Positions 34,673 to 43,339 of a DNA stretch of 64,000 nucleotides are shown here, one piece after another; position 1 is the first letter of the stretch; every line of letters starts with the position of its first letter. Both the position numbers and the translations under genes were made by a program. The notes below the pieces were generated by a model. That model was not told the origin of the DNA. It ran no database searches and worked only from the letters and a program-made list of their open reading frames with translations. The stretch is taken from assembly GCF_002585305.1 (NCBI RefSeq), contig NZ_NUNF01000034.1, forward strand, positions 1 through 64,000. Direction: 5' to 3'. Source of the DNA: Bacillus sp. AFS037270 (GTDB taxonomy: Bacteria; Bacillota; Bacilli; Bacillales_B; DSM-18226).

Positions 34673-35003
34673 CACCCCTTATTTTTTTCGCATACAAAAA
34701 GGATACTGATGATCTATGAATCTCTTATCAAGCTAATGTAAAAAATTTATGAAGAATCTTCAGACTATTTAACTATTCTAGTAATTGGTAAATCTATGTT
34801 ATATTAAGATATACAATTCTTACACAAATGTGATTTACGTATTAAACCTTTGCTATAATTAAAATAGCCCCTAATAGGATTAACATAACAATCCTCCAAA
34901 ATTGCCCTTACCACCAACCAAATCAGGTCACCCAATTGAAGATAAAATAAGCGCCTTCCTTATAGAAAGACGCTACCTGTTCACATAAGAATCTCTAAGT
35001 AAA
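34673..35003. other. Promoter region of the phosphoesterase gene and flanking DNA
   Basis: Contains the PhoP-type box (34715-34753) and an imperfect hairpin around 34950-34975 (GCGCCTT with AAGACGC) that may end the small minus-strand genes at 35.0-35.2 kb. Confidence 0.4.
34715..34753 (-). promoter_or_regulatory. PhoP-type box, four repeats at 11-bp spacing
   Basis: Read on the minus strand TTCATA (34753), TTTACA (34742), TTGATA (34731) and TTCATA (34720) begin exactly 11 bases apart. This is the layout of B. subtilis PhoP binding sites (TT-x-ACA repeats with five-base spacers). It lies about 45-80 bases before the gene start, so phosphate-starvation induction is expected. Confidence 0.65.
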
Positions 35004-35128
35004 TCACCTTAAATCTACATGGCGTTTACATTTCGTACATTGGTAAAGATTAGTTTCCACTTCACGATGCTTTTTTATTTTACGGCAAGTTTGACAGGAA
35101 AGTGTGACGTATCGGCCAGATAAGGCAT
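35004..35128 (-). pseudogene. Small zinc-ribbon protein, frameshifted at the start
   Basis: ATG at 35128 opens MPYL. Deleting one base joins it to SGRYVTLSCQTCRKIKKHRE and VETNLYQCTKCKRHVDLR before the stop at 35004. Two CxxC knuckles (SCQTC and QCTKC) make a zinc ribbon of about 40 residues. It follows the small membrane ORF at 35153-35248 by about 25 bases. Confidence 0.35.
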
Positions 35129-35152
35129 TTAACTACTCCTGCCTCATCCACT

Positions 35153-35248
35153 TCAATTTTCTTCCGGTTCCTCCTCCAACACACGACTAAATAATGCATA
35201 AGTTATAAACACGGTAGTAACCCCTGAGAAAAAACTTACCCAATTCAT
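35153..35248 (-). CDS. Small single-helix membrane peptide
   Basis: GGGAGG lies eight bases before an ATG that opens a 31-codon frame, MNWVSFFSGVTTVFITYALF, then SRVLEEEPEEN. One hydrophobic helix is followed by a very acidic tail. The start signal is among the best in the region, so a real gene is plausible despite the size. Function unknown. Confidence 0.4.
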   Translation of the reverse strand: MNWVSFFSGVTTVFITYALFSRVLEEEPEEN

Positions 35249-35666
35249 TTAACCATCCTCCCTGCCTTTTAATAAGTAAACTAGCTCTCCTGCACCATTA
35301 TTAACTAGGATTACTCTAAATATGAAGTTTGTGTGCAGTACTCTTTTTGCAATCTGTCCACTAGCCCTGCATTGTTCAAGCTTAATTCGATTAACAGACC
35401 AGCAAGTGTTGTCGATTTCATGTTGCAAGCTGTTGCCAGTCGATTTAGCTTGAACACTGCTTATTCGTTAGAGACAGGTTCACCCTATGAATTTTCTTTC
35501 CGCCCAGTCCCTTCTCTTCTATCAATTCGCAATTCCCCTTTCCAATGTGGGATTTGTGGAGATAATATCCCCTTTAATGTTTTGAGTAGCCGTTATGTTT
35601 CGGGCATTTTTGAGCCATATCTCTCCTAGATAGTTATTATTATTTCTCATCAGATTCTAATGATTT
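35249..35666. other. Intergenic stretch with an imperfect long inverted repeat
   Basis: GTTCAAGCTTAATTCGAT (from about 35375) and TCGATTTAGCTTGAAC (about 35440-35456) are imperfect mates. A 98-codon frame spans this area (35333-35629) but has no ribosome binding site and no recognised family; I leave it out as a gene. Confidence 0.35.
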
Positions 35667-35705
35667 TTTACAATTCATTTACACTCTCTTTCCTATTACT
35701 TTACA
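35667..35705 (+). promoter_or_regulatory. PhoP-type box upstream of the phospholipase gene
   Basis: TTTACA at 35667, TTTACA at 35678, TTTCCT at 35689 and TTTACA at 35700 begin exactly 11 bases apart, the phased four-repeat arrangement of PhoP sites. The TTG start of the original gene is at 35767. Confidence 0.7.
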
Positions 35706-35817
35706 TTCTTTTAGTTAAATATTATTGAAAGAAATAATATTTAGAGGTTAGTGGAGGAGATTCTAATTGAGAAAATGAATACGTACAGTCACATTATCAT
35801 TAACAGTATTATCGCTT

Positions 35818-37578
35818 ATGGCAGCACCTTTTGTTGGAAAGGTAAACGCTGAGGTTCCAAAAACCGCATCAGTAGAAAAGCAATTTGCTCCTGAATTAAA
35901 AACAGTTTCACCGATAAAACATACAGTAGTAATTTTTCAGGAGAACCGTACGTTTGATAACTATTTTGGAACATATCCTTATGCTCCTGGATTTAAATCA
36001 CTTCCCGGAACACCTATGGATGTTAGAAATTTCAAATATGTAGCAGGTAGTGTACCAAGAGATGTTAACGGGAATGTCTATAACCCTGATTCAAATGGAA
36101 ATCCGGTATATCCTTGGCATGATGCGGGTAAAGGTGAAATCCAAGAAACAGATGTAAATCATGGTTATAAAGCAATGATCTCCATGGCCGATGAAGGAAA
36201 AATGGATAAGTTCTATCAGGTGAATCATGATAGTGGCAAGCCTACTGATACAAATGACAAGGGCTTACTATCTATGTCTTATTTTGATTACAATGAAATT
36301 CCTGCTTATTGGCAGTATGCTCAGCATTTCGCGATGGCGGACAACTATTTTCAGCCTGTTTATGGACCGTCAACGCCAGGTGCATTCTATTTAGTGGCAG
36401 CGCAATCTGGAAATGGAAATGAAACGACAAATACAAACACAAATCCTAAGGCTCAAATTACGGGTGACCCATCTCCTAAAAACGGTCCATTTGGCGGGGA
36501 TAGCACCAATGGACTGAAATATAATCTCACTTACAAAAACATTGGCGATGAGCTAAGCGCATCGAACCAATCCTGGGCATGGTATGCTGGGGGATGGGAT
36601 GCTGCAAAAGCAGATCCTGCGTCAGCTGAAGCAAAGACGTATCCACCGCACCATAACCCGTTCCAGTATTTCCAAAACTATGAGGATGGGAAATATGATA
36701 ATAATCTAAAAGATTACAATAACTTTGCAAAGGATATCGATAATGGCAATCTTCCTGCGGTTAGTTTTATAAAGGCTGGTTATGGAGATGATGAACATCC
36801 TGGTACTGGAAACCAGAGTACTCCATCAGCAGAAGAATTTACAGTCAATACGATTAACAAAATCATGAGCAGCCCATATTGGAAAGATACAGCCATTATT
36901 GTTACGTATGATGAAGGTGGCGGATTCTTTGACCATATTGCCCCTCCAACTGTAACTCCTAACACGGATGGATTACAAGGTGATGGACCACGCATTCCGG
37001 CAATGGTCATCTCCCCATATGCAAAAGAGAACTATGTAAGCCACGTTCAATATGACCATGCTTCGGTTTTGAAATTCCTGGAATGGAACTATGGTTTACC
37101 TGCATTGAACAGCAAGGATGCATATGCCAACAATATGTTAGATATGTTTGATTTTGAACATCCTAATTTCTTGCCTTACATGTTTAACGATGGTAATTTA
37201 ACTGCCAAGTCTTCCAATGGGCCAGTTGCTGAAGTACAGCTAAACAATGCCTTATTGGGCGTAAGCCATCCTGGTGAAGCGTCATTTGTAGACAACAAAG
37301 GTAATGTAATGGTCCCATTAGACGATTTTGCCCGTAGCATTAATGGTTCAGTGACTCAAACAAAAGAAAACCGTCTGGTCCTAACAACAAATCACAAAGA
37401 CATTGAATGGAAGGTGCAAGGGAGTACAGCGTTTGTAGATAATAAACCAGTACATCTTATAACACCTGCTATCAAGAGTGAAACAGGTATCACCTATATT
37501 CCGCTTAAGTCTGCAGTTGATATACTTGGTTGGTCAATGGAAAAACAAGGTAACACCATTGTTGTGAATAGTAAATAA
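35818..37578 (+). CDS. Phospholipase C / acid phosphatase-family protein with C-terminal stalk domain
   Basis: 586 residues from the ATG at 35818. The phosphoesterase domain (about 35-440) shows FQENRTFDNYFGTYPYAPGF, YGPSTPGAFYLVAAQSG and the metal-binding VTYDEGGGFFDHIAPP, as in bacterial PlcC enzymes. Residues about 490-586 form a copper-amine-oxidase-N-type stalk domain (VPLDDFARSINGSVTQ, YIPLKSAVDILGW) used to attach to the cell wall or to bind ligands. The true start seems to be TTG at 35767 (GGAGGAG upstream), giving a complete signal peptide, but codon 4 is TGA. From 35818 only the end of the signal peptide is left, so secretion may be lost. Confidence 0.8.
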   Translation: MAAPFVGKVNAEVPKTASVEKQFAPELKTVSPIKHTVVIFQENRTFDNYFGTYPYAPGFKSLPGTPMDVRNFKYVAGSVPRDVNGNVYNPDSNGNPVYPWHDAGKGEIQETDVNHGYKAMISMADEGKMDKFYQVNHDSGKPTDTNDKGLLSMSYFDYNEIPAYWQYAQHFAMADNYFQPVYGPSTPGAFYLVAAQSGNGNETTNTNTNPKAQITGDPSPKNGPFGGDSTNGLKYNLTYKNIGDELSASNQSWAWYAGGWDAAKADPASAEAKTYPPHHNPFQYFQNYEDGKYDNNLKDYNNFAKDIDNGNLPAVSFIKAGYGDDEHPGTGNQSTPSAEEFTVNTINKIMSSPYWKDTAIIVTYDEGGGFFDHIAPPTVTPNTDGLQGDGPRIPAMVISPYAKENYVSHVQYDHASVLKFLEWNYGLPALNSKDAYANNMLDMFDFEHPNFLPYMFNDGNLTAKSSNGPVAEVQLNNALLGVSHPGEASFVDNKGNVMVPLDDFARSINGSVTQTKENRLVLTTNHKDIEWKVQGSTAFVDNKPVHLITPAIKSETGITYIPLKSAVDILGWSMEKQGNTIVVNSK

Positions 37579-37597
37579 CATAAATCATATTTTAAAG

Positions 37598-37641
37598 GGT
37601 GACTCGGAAGGTCTATATGGGACCGACTGAGTCACCTTTTT
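37598..37641 (+). terminator. Terminator of the phospholipase gene
   Basis: GGTGACTC (37598-37605) pairs with GAGTCACC (37629-37636), with extra inner pairs (GGTC/GACC), then five Ts. Confidence 0.75.
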
Positions 37642-37685
37642 ATGCATACAAAAGATATAAAATGTAAGATAGGGAGTGGCATCAC

Positions 37686-37787
37686 TTGTCACTTGTGGAT
37701 GACAACGGAATAAACAAGATCTTAAGTGATTCTGAGAAATGTTGTTACTGTGGGCAGATTGGAAAGCACAAACAAGAATGTGAATAA
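37686..37787 (+). CDS. Possible zinc-knuckle micropeptide
   Basis: GGGAGTGG and a TTG start open a 33-codon frame ending SEKCCYCGQIGKHKQECE. Cys-x2-Cys-x5-His-x3-Cys resembles a retroviral-type zinc knuckle that binds nucleic acid. A dedicated terminator follows at 37838. The non-ATG start and small size keep the confidence low. Confidence 0.4.
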   Translation: MSLVDDNGINKILSDSEKCCYCGQIGKHKQECE

Positions 37788-37837
37788 TTGTACTTATACA
37801 AACAGGCGTTTTAACACAATAAGGAATAAAAATAAAA

Positions 37838-37889
37838 AGCCTAAAATATGCAAGTTTTTATACACTACTTGCGTATTTTGGCTCTTTTT
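37838..37889 (+). terminator. Strong intrinsic terminator
   Basis: A stem of about 17 bp, AGCCTAAAATATGCAAGT (37838-37855) with ACTTGCGTATTTTGGCT (37867-37883), has one bulge and is followed by CTTTTT. Confidence 0.7.
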
Positions 37890-38015
37890 ACATTCATAAA
37901 AGATACTGCCATTAATAGCATTTTTTAATTGCCAAATACACAATAATAACCCTTCCAACAACCGCCTAATTATTGTAATCCATTTCCATAGTATTATAGG
38001 GTAGAGGTGATAACA

Positions 38016-38445
38016 ATGTTTATTAACCCGATGCTACTCCATAGGACGGATAAACCGTTCGATAATGACGATTATGTATCCGAGCCAAAAATGGATGGGT
38101 TCCGTCTCATCTATTCCTATATCGAAGAGTAAAAGCTTTATACGCGCCATAAAACGGATGTCACTACACGTTTTCCAGAGCTGCTAGGTTTGGACATTCC
38201 AAAGGGGACAGTCTTAGACGGGGAAGTGGTGATCACCCATGAAGCAGGGAAACCAGATTTCGAGGCAGTTATGAGTAGATTTTCAGTGTTTAATTCGGAT
38301 AAGGTGAAACTGCTCGCAAAGCAGGAACCATTATCCTTTGTGGTATTCGACATTCTGTACCATAAGGGAGAAAAAGTAACCCATCTGCCTCTCCATCAAC
38401 GCAAGGAAATTCTCAATGCGGTCATACCAGTTAATACTCCCCTAC
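38016..38445 (+). pseudogene. ATP-dependent DNA ligase, N-terminal fragment
   Basis: Reads MFINPMLLHRTDKPFDNDDY, then VSEPKMDGFRLIYSYIEE, TAA, and LYTRHKTDVTTRFPELLGLD onward to FVVFDILYHKGEKVTHLP. EPKMDGFR holds the lysine that is adenylated in LigD/LigB-type ligases (end-joining partners of Ku). It is interrupted by TAA after 38 codons and truncated at about 38445, where an unrelated minus-strand fragment begins. Confidence 0.75.
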
Positions 38446-38712
38446 TTTCAAAAGTAATAAATATAGATTCTCCACCGCTAAATCGAGTAAATAATCATCA
38501 ACTCTCTGTAATTTAGTATCAATTTGTCTCATATAGAGATTAATCATATTTTCATTGGACTGCGCAATTTGATTTCGAACAACTTGAATGGAATAGTAGT
38601 TATTGTAGATTAAAAACAGGATGATCGGTATTGTAATTATAAAAAAAAGAAAAGTTAATCTAAATTGTAAGGATTTAAAAAGAAGCTTACTTTTGAGTTT
38701 CATGCTTTTCAT
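38440..38712 (-). pseudogene. YesM-type sensor kinase, N-terminal fragment
   Basis: GGAG and ATG at 38712 open a frame with a long membrane helix (FRLTFLFFIITIPIILFLIY) and the start of the extracellular sensor, NNYYSIQVVRNQIAQSNENM then INLYMRQIDTKLQRVDDYLL. This is the conserved start of YesM-type two-component kinases. It ends after about 90 codons against the ligase fragment, so a deletion or rearrangement fused two truncated genes tail to tail. Confidence 0.6.
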
Positions 38713-39629
38713 AAATCTCCTTGTTTTGTGTTTTAAGTATCCATGTTTGCTTAAAAGTAATTTAGAATATTTATTTTATTATAACTTTATAACCCCATTA
38801 TTCTTACTATTCATTTTTTCAAATTTACATTCGAGAGAAAACGCTTTCAGAAGTGTATCATATCTTTAACTTTAATTAATTTCTACTATTTTTACGATTT
38901 TTTTTAACGTTTTTCCGTTTGATTATCTCGAAGTCTTGAAATTTTATTTCTTCATTAAAAAACCTCCTCATCTTAATAAAGAAAAAGATAAGGAGGTTTA
39001 AAAGTTATAAGTCTAACATGTCCAATTAGACCACTCGGTTCTTGTGGGACAAACTGAGAAAAACAAATCATAATTGGTAATCTAGGAAATTCGTCAAAAT
39101 TATTAATTTATAGAATTCTTAGGTTCTGTCCAACCAGTCATTTGCTAGAGAATTGAAAAGTTGGGGTTGTATCGTTTCCTATCAATAATAAAGATTTCCA
39201 ATACTATCACATTCAACTGAATCATTATGTTCATTTAGACATTACTTAAACAAAATTTCCCCATAATCTCCCCTTTCAACATTTGGAACAACACGGATTG
39301 TGGCAACTGCTCTCAGCCAAGAGGTGAAATTTGAGGGATGCTTGCTTTCACAAACATGTCCTAGGTATCTTTTATTTTATACCTAAAACAATAACGTTCA
39401 CTCAATTTACAGATAAAGTGACGACTGCACAATTGTCATACAGCTTGATTTCCGTTTCTAAAGGAACAACCTGTTTAGCGTCCTTTTTAGTGACATACGG
39501 TGTCATGAACATGTCATTCAGCCTCGGATACTGTGGTCATACTAGATGCTGTATCTACGCATTGTTTGTAATCGCCTAGAATTTTTAGTGCTATTAATAG
39601 CGTTAATTTATATTTTTGGTATGACGATT
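38713..39629. other. Intergenic region with one terminator
   Basis: AAAACCTCCTCATCTT and its mate AAGATAAGGAGGTTT (about 38958-38999) form a strong hairpin. From 39000 to 39629 no gene was supported; an 82-codon frame at 39331 has no ribosome binding site and no recognised family. Confidence 0.4.
38958..38999 (-). terminator. Orphan terminator hairpin
   Basis: AAACCTCC (38959-38966) and GGAGGTTT (38992-38999) with additional pairing of ATCTT and AAGAT. The T run on the minus strand suggests it once ended a minus-strand gene. Confidence 0.55.
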
Positions 39630-39959
39630 TTATTTCGTCGTCTTTTCCAGAATGTTTTTCTGCATATATTTCTCATAATCTTCTATAGTAATAAGATCAA
39701 GATCGCTCTTAATGGTCATACAACACGCTAAGGCAAAGCGGTTTTCTAAATCTTGATCAGATAATGCTTCATGTGAACGAACCAACTTCTGTTCGTATTC
39801 TCCACTCATAACTTTCACCTTGCACATACCACATCCTCCTCGACGGCATCCAGATGGAAATGGAATAAATTCATTTCTAGCTGCTTGAAGAGGTGATTGG
39901 TCTGGTGATGAGATAAATTCAAATTGTTGCCCCCGAGTCGTAAGAATAACTTTGTACAT
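39630..39959 (-). CDS. XylT-like [2Fe-2S] ferredoxin
   Basis: 109 residues, plant-type ferredoxin fold. The four iron-sulphur ligands are in SGCRRGGCGMCKV (Cys-x4-Cys-x2-Cys) and the later Cys in FALACC. In Pseudomonas, XylT-type ferredoxins re-reduce the iron of catechol 2,3-dioxygenase that has been oxidised by substrate analogues. Here the gene follows the XylE-like dioxygenase by 43 bases on the same strand, which supports that role. Alternatively it could serve one of the Rieske oxygenases, which have no other ferredoxin in the window. GGAGGGAG precedes the ATG. Confidence 0.85.
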   Translation of the reverse strand: MYKVILTTRGQQFEFISSPDQSPLQAARNEFIPFPSGCRRGGCGMCKVKVMSGEYEQKLVRSHEALSDQDLENRFALACCMTIKSDLDLITIEDYEKYMQKNILEKTTK

Positions 39960-40002
39960 TGGTCTCCCTCCTTCTACTAATCAATCCATTATTCAAAACA
40001 AA

Positions 40003-40917
40003 TTAAGTCAGCGCTTTCATAAATGACTCAGACAATTCTCTTGCATGATAGAAAATTCCGGTTCCAATTTTAGATGCATCCCATGTTATTGTTGGCATAT
40101 CTGCATAGGTCATATATCCGTTGGCAAAGGCTTCATTACGATTTCCAGAAGGATCAAAGAAATAGATTGTTTCTCCTCTTGAAATACCGTGGCGAGTGGG
40201 AGTTACATCAAATGGAACATTATACATTGACAATAAATCTGCGGCTTTAAAGACATCCTGAATGGAATCAACATGGAAAGCTGCATGGTGAAGCTTAGAA
40301 TTAGGGCCTTTAACAAATGCAATATCGTGTGCAGTATTCGTTGTAAATAAGAAGCTTCCTAATAACTCCTCTTCACCTTCAGTAACAACTCTTTCACTTT
40401 GTCTAAAGTTAAGGGCTTCAACAAAAAATCTAGTAACAGTTTTTAAATCTTCACCCGTTAATAAAATATGATCTAAACGATGTGGTGCAATTCCCTTCCA
40501 ACCTAATGGCCAAGGATGTGGATTCCTAAATCCGACTGCTGTTCCTAGGAAACCAATTTCATGATATAATTCGCAATGGTGTCCAGTTGGTAAAATAAAA
40601 TGAACTGCTTCTCCTTCTGCCAATCTACTATTCTTTGAAGTTCTTGACGTTGTACAACCAAACTGTTCTACTTTCTTTTCGTAATAGGCTAAATCATCTA
40701 ATGTCTCAACCTTAAATGCTACATGAGCCATTCCTGGAGAATATGATTTTGTTAAAATCACGCTATGATGGTCAAATTCATCCCATGCTTTTAAATAGAC
40801 ACTGTCACCCATTCGCCCGGTTTCTTCTAGCCCGATAATATTTGTATAGTAGTCTACTGATTTCTCTAAGTCTAATACATTTAATTCAACTCTACCAATA
40901 CGCAAAACTTTTGCCAT
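40003..40917 (-). CDS. Catechol 2,3-dioxygenase (XylE-like)
   Basis: 304 residues, two VOC domains, strongly XylE-like throughout. Iron ligands are His in RLDHILLTGED, His in KLHHAAFHVD and Glu in GNRNEAFANG. The segments VYLKAWDEFD, PTRHGISRGETIYFFDPSGN and GIFYHARELSESFM are near-diagnostic. It cleaves catechol or alkylcatechols to 2-hydroxymuconic semialdehydes. AGGAGG lies just before the ATG at 40917, so the longer frame to 40971 is not used. It is followed by the XylT-like ferredoxin gene. The semialdehyde dehydrogenase branch at 17-20 kb would take its product. Confidence 0.92.
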   Translation of the reverse strand: MAKVLRIGRVELNVLDLEKSVDYYTNIIGLEETGRMGDSVYLKAWDEFDHHSVILTKSYSPGMAHVAFKVETLDDLAYYEKKVEQFGCTTSRTSKNSRLAEGEAVHFILPTGHHCELYHEIGFLGTAVGFRNPHPWPLGWKGIAPHRLDHILLTGEDLKTVTRFFVEALNFRQSERVVTEGEEELLGSFLFTTNTAHDIAFVKGPNSKLHHAAFHVDSIQDVFKAADLLSMYNVPFDVTPTRHGISRGETIYFFDPSGNRNEAFANGYMTYADMPTITWDASKIGTGIFYHARELSESFMKALT

Positions 40918-41047
40918 TTTTATCCTCCTACCAAAAGAAATGTAAATTAGAAGTAAATCCAATCGTTTCAATTGCCATGACCATGAATCTGGGCCTTATC
41001 CTTACCTTTGAATTAACGACTATTTTGAGGTAAAAACCCCATCCACC

Positions 41048-41434
41048 TCATTTTACTCGTTCTACTAATTGAATTAATTCATGATTTGGTCCGTGAAAGA
41101 GAATCATACGACCGCCTTCCAACGTAGGCTTCACCTCATCTGAAGTAAAGACAATCTCATTTTCTTTTAAAAATTGGATTGTTACCTCAATGTTTTCAAC
41201 TGTAAAAGCGAGATGATTCACAATTCCTGTTTCACTGTATTCCGTCTCTGCTGTTTTTTCTTGAATGAGTTCGATTTCCATATCCGGCTGAGCTTCAAGA
41301 TATAAAAAGGCCATTTCGCGATCCGGTTTGCTGCCCCGAAGACGGACGCGAAAGCCAAACATCTCAGAATAAAACCGAATCGATTGATCCATGTCGAGCA
41401 CCATGATGGCCACATGTTCCATTTTCCGTATCAT
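41048..41434 (-). CDS. VOC-family protein (glyoxalase-like)
   Basis: 128 residues with one complete beta-alpha-beta-beta-beta pair, as in lactoylglutathione lyases and methylmalonyl-CoA epimerases. Possible metal ligands are His in KMEHVAIMV, Glu in MEIELIQE, His in IVNHLAFTV and Glu in HELIQLVE, all in the expected strands. It lies 130 bases upstream of the XylE-like gene and downstream of the amidase. The reaction is unknown; an isomerase, epimerase or thiol-adduct lyase is possible. Confidence 0.75.
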   Translation of the reverse strand: MIRKMEHVAIMVLDMDQSIRFYSEMFGFRVRLRGSKPDREMAFLYLEAQPDMEIELIQEKTAETEYSETGIVNHLAFTVENIEVTIQFLKENEIVFTSDEVKPTLEGGRMILFHGPNHELIQLVERVK

Positions 41435-41666
41435 TTAATTCTCCTTATTTGTTCAATTTTATGCGGAAACTGCAGAAGGTCCGAGGTCACAGAAAAATTG
41501 TTATTTATGACAGCTTTGCGTTTTATTGGCTTCCATTGGTCAGAATTGAAACCGCCTTTTGACATGACTGATGTTTTTTTCCAATTGCCTTGTCAGAAAC
41601 GGACCCGCTTCTTGACATGATCCTCTGCTTTTGGCTCGAGGAAGCAAGAGAACCGTCTCCTGCTTC

Positions 41667-43085
41667 CTATTGCTGAACATAGTTATGATTGTTTTTTAAT
41701 GCCGCCACCCAATGCACTGATTTTTCGTAACAGTCTCCGATTTGTAGGACTCTTTTGTCTGAGAAAGGTTTTCCAATTAGCTGAAGTCCGACAGGGAGGG
41801 TTTCAGATGTGAAACCACATGGAACGGATAAGGCCGGAAAGCCTAGAATATTCGCTAATGGCGTTTTGCCAAGAGTAAACATATTGCTGATGGCCATGGA
41901 AGGAACCATCGTGCCGATTTCAAACGGCGGCTGGACATTGGTTGGGCCGACTAATGCGTCAATTCCTTGTTCCTTCATTTGCTTAATCGTTTCTCTGACA
42001 AATTGGTCTCTCCTGCGCTGGGCACGGAGGTAGGCAGTTGCGGAAACCTTGCTGCCAAATTCAAAGCGATATTTCAAATCATCGCCGTATAAATGTCCGT
42101 ATTTTTTCAATAACTTCTCATGGACAGAGACAACCTCTGATTGGGCGATTGCTTTTAAAGCGTCAAGAGCTTTGTCAATTCCCGGCAAGACAATTGGAAT
42201 GATTTCTGCCCCAAGTGATTCTAATTGACTAAATGCCCGGTCAATCACTTGTTTCACATCAGTATCAATTCCGGCAAACATGTATGGCTCATAGAAGCCC
42301 AGCCTTACACCTTTTAGGTCTCTTAATGACTCTTCAAAAAAGACAGGATCATCTCTTTTTACAGATACACGATCTTTTGTATCATGCCCCTTCATCACTT
42401 CGAGCATGATGGCTGCATCCTCTACCGTCCTTGTCATTGGACCGACATGATCCAATGACAAGCTGAAAGGAAGACAACCTGATCTGCTGACCAATCCATA
42501 GGTTGGTTTAAATCCGACCGTGCCGCAGAACGCCGCTGGAAGTCGAATGGAGCCTGCTGTATCGGAACCGACAGCACCAAAGGCCATTCCTGCTACAGTT
42601 GCTACGGCTGACCCACCACTTGATCCGCCGGGAATTTTTTTCATATTCCAAGGGTTCTTCGTACTTCCATAATGAGGATTTTCCGTTGTTGCACCCATCG
42701 CAAATTCATGCAAGTTTGATTTTCCAATGATAATCGCACCGGCTTCTCTTAGCTTTTGAACGGCTGTGGCATCATCGTCAGGGATCCAGTTATCAAAAAT
42801 TTTCGAGCCGCCGGTTGTTTTCACACCCTTTGTTTGTAAAATATCCTTGACTGCTATAGGAATCCCGTGCAGCGGTCCCCTATCAAGATTGTTCATCATC
42901 TCTGTTTCCAGCTGCTTCGCCTGAGCTAGAGCCTCTTCTTCCATCACAGTAATAAAGGCATGTAATTTAGGTTCATGTTCGTAAATCTGTTTAAGGGTCA
43001 TCTTTGTTAATTCAACGGGTGACAGCTGTTTATTTTTAATCGCGGTTCCAACGATTTCAATGGTTTCAAAAAGTAATTCATTCAT
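41667..43085 (-). CDS. Amidase (GatA-like, amidase signature family)
   Basis: 472 residues. The Lys-cisSer-Ser triad is complete: Lys in AVKDIL, the Gly/Ser-rich loop GGSSGGSAVA and the nucleophile Ser in SDTAGSIRLPAA. The family includes GatA, aryl-amide hydrolases and the AtzE-type carboxybiuret hydrolase. GAGGA lies nine bases before the ATG at 43085. The coding start overlaps by eight bases a 38-codon frame (43078-43194) that looks like a mini GatC. In this catabolic setting it may release an aromatic acid from an amide or act on a CoA-pathway side product; the substrate is unknown. Confidence 0.85.
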   Translation of the reverse strand: MNELLFETIEIVGTAIKNKQLSPVELTKMTLKQIYEHEPKLHAFITVMEEEALAQAKQLETEMMNNLDRGPLHGIPIAVKDILQTKGVKTTGGSKIFDNWIPDDDATAVQKLREAGAIIIGKSNLHEFAMGATTENPHYGSTKNPWNMKKIPGGSSGGSAVATVAGMAFGAVGSDTAGSIRLPAAFCGTVGFKPTYGLVSRSGCLPFSLSLDHVGPMTRTVEDAAIMLEVMKGHDTKDRVSVKRDDPVFFEESLRDLKGVRLGFYEPYMFAGIDTDVKQVIDRAFSQLESLGAEIIPIVLPGIDKALDALKAIAQSEVVSVHEKLLKKYGHLYGDDLKYRFEFGSKVSATAYLRAQRRRDQFVRETIKQMKEQGIDALVGPTNVQPPFEIGTMVPSMAISNMFTLGKTPLANILGFPALSVPCGFTSETLPVGLQLIGKPFSDKRVLQIGDCYEKSVHWVAALKNNHNYVQQ

Positions 43086-43194
43086 TGCTAGTATCCTCAT
43101 AATCTTCTAGATTAAAAGTGAAGGCTGGCTCTAAGGTTGCTAATTCTATTTCTTCATCGTCTAAAATACTGCGCAAATATTCCTCCAATGTCAT
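43078..43194 (-). CDS. Tiny GatC/AtzG-like peptide coupled to the amidase
   Basis: A 38-codon frame, MTLEEYLRSILDDEEIELAT then LEPAFTFNLEDYEDTSNE, ends eight bases inside the amidase gene, with its stop next to the amidase ATG. The acidic helix followed by EPAFTF recalls the end of GatC and of AtzG, the small partners that wrap GatA-type amidases. The start signal (GGGATG) is weak. This could be a real small subunit or a coupling leader. Confidence 0.4.
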   Translation of the reverse strand: MTLEEYLRSILDDEEIELATLEPAFTFNLEDYEDTSNE

Positions 43195-43339
43195 GTCATC
43201 CCTGCTTTCACTACGAAATTCTTTGTTCACGGGCTAAATGGGAAGACTTACCTTCTAAGAACTGTTTGAAAGGTTCCTGAGAGATTCATCATCCCGCTTT
43301 ATCTATAACCCAAGTCTATTAAAAAGAATCTCTATTCAA

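Larger units (their letters stand above)
37642..38015. other. Intergenic stretch with a small ORF and a terminator
   Basis: It contains the C2HC-type 33-codon ORF (37686-37787) followed by a strong terminator (37838-37889); together they look like a complete mini-gene. The rest is featureless. Confidence 0.4.

Noticed and set aside
35333..35629. 98-codon plus-strand frame
   Set aside because: No ribosome binding site, no recognised family, and an imperfect inverted repeat runs through it.
39331..39579. 82-codon hydrophobic frame
   Set aside because: No ribosome binding site and no recognisable family; composition explained by T-rich DNA.
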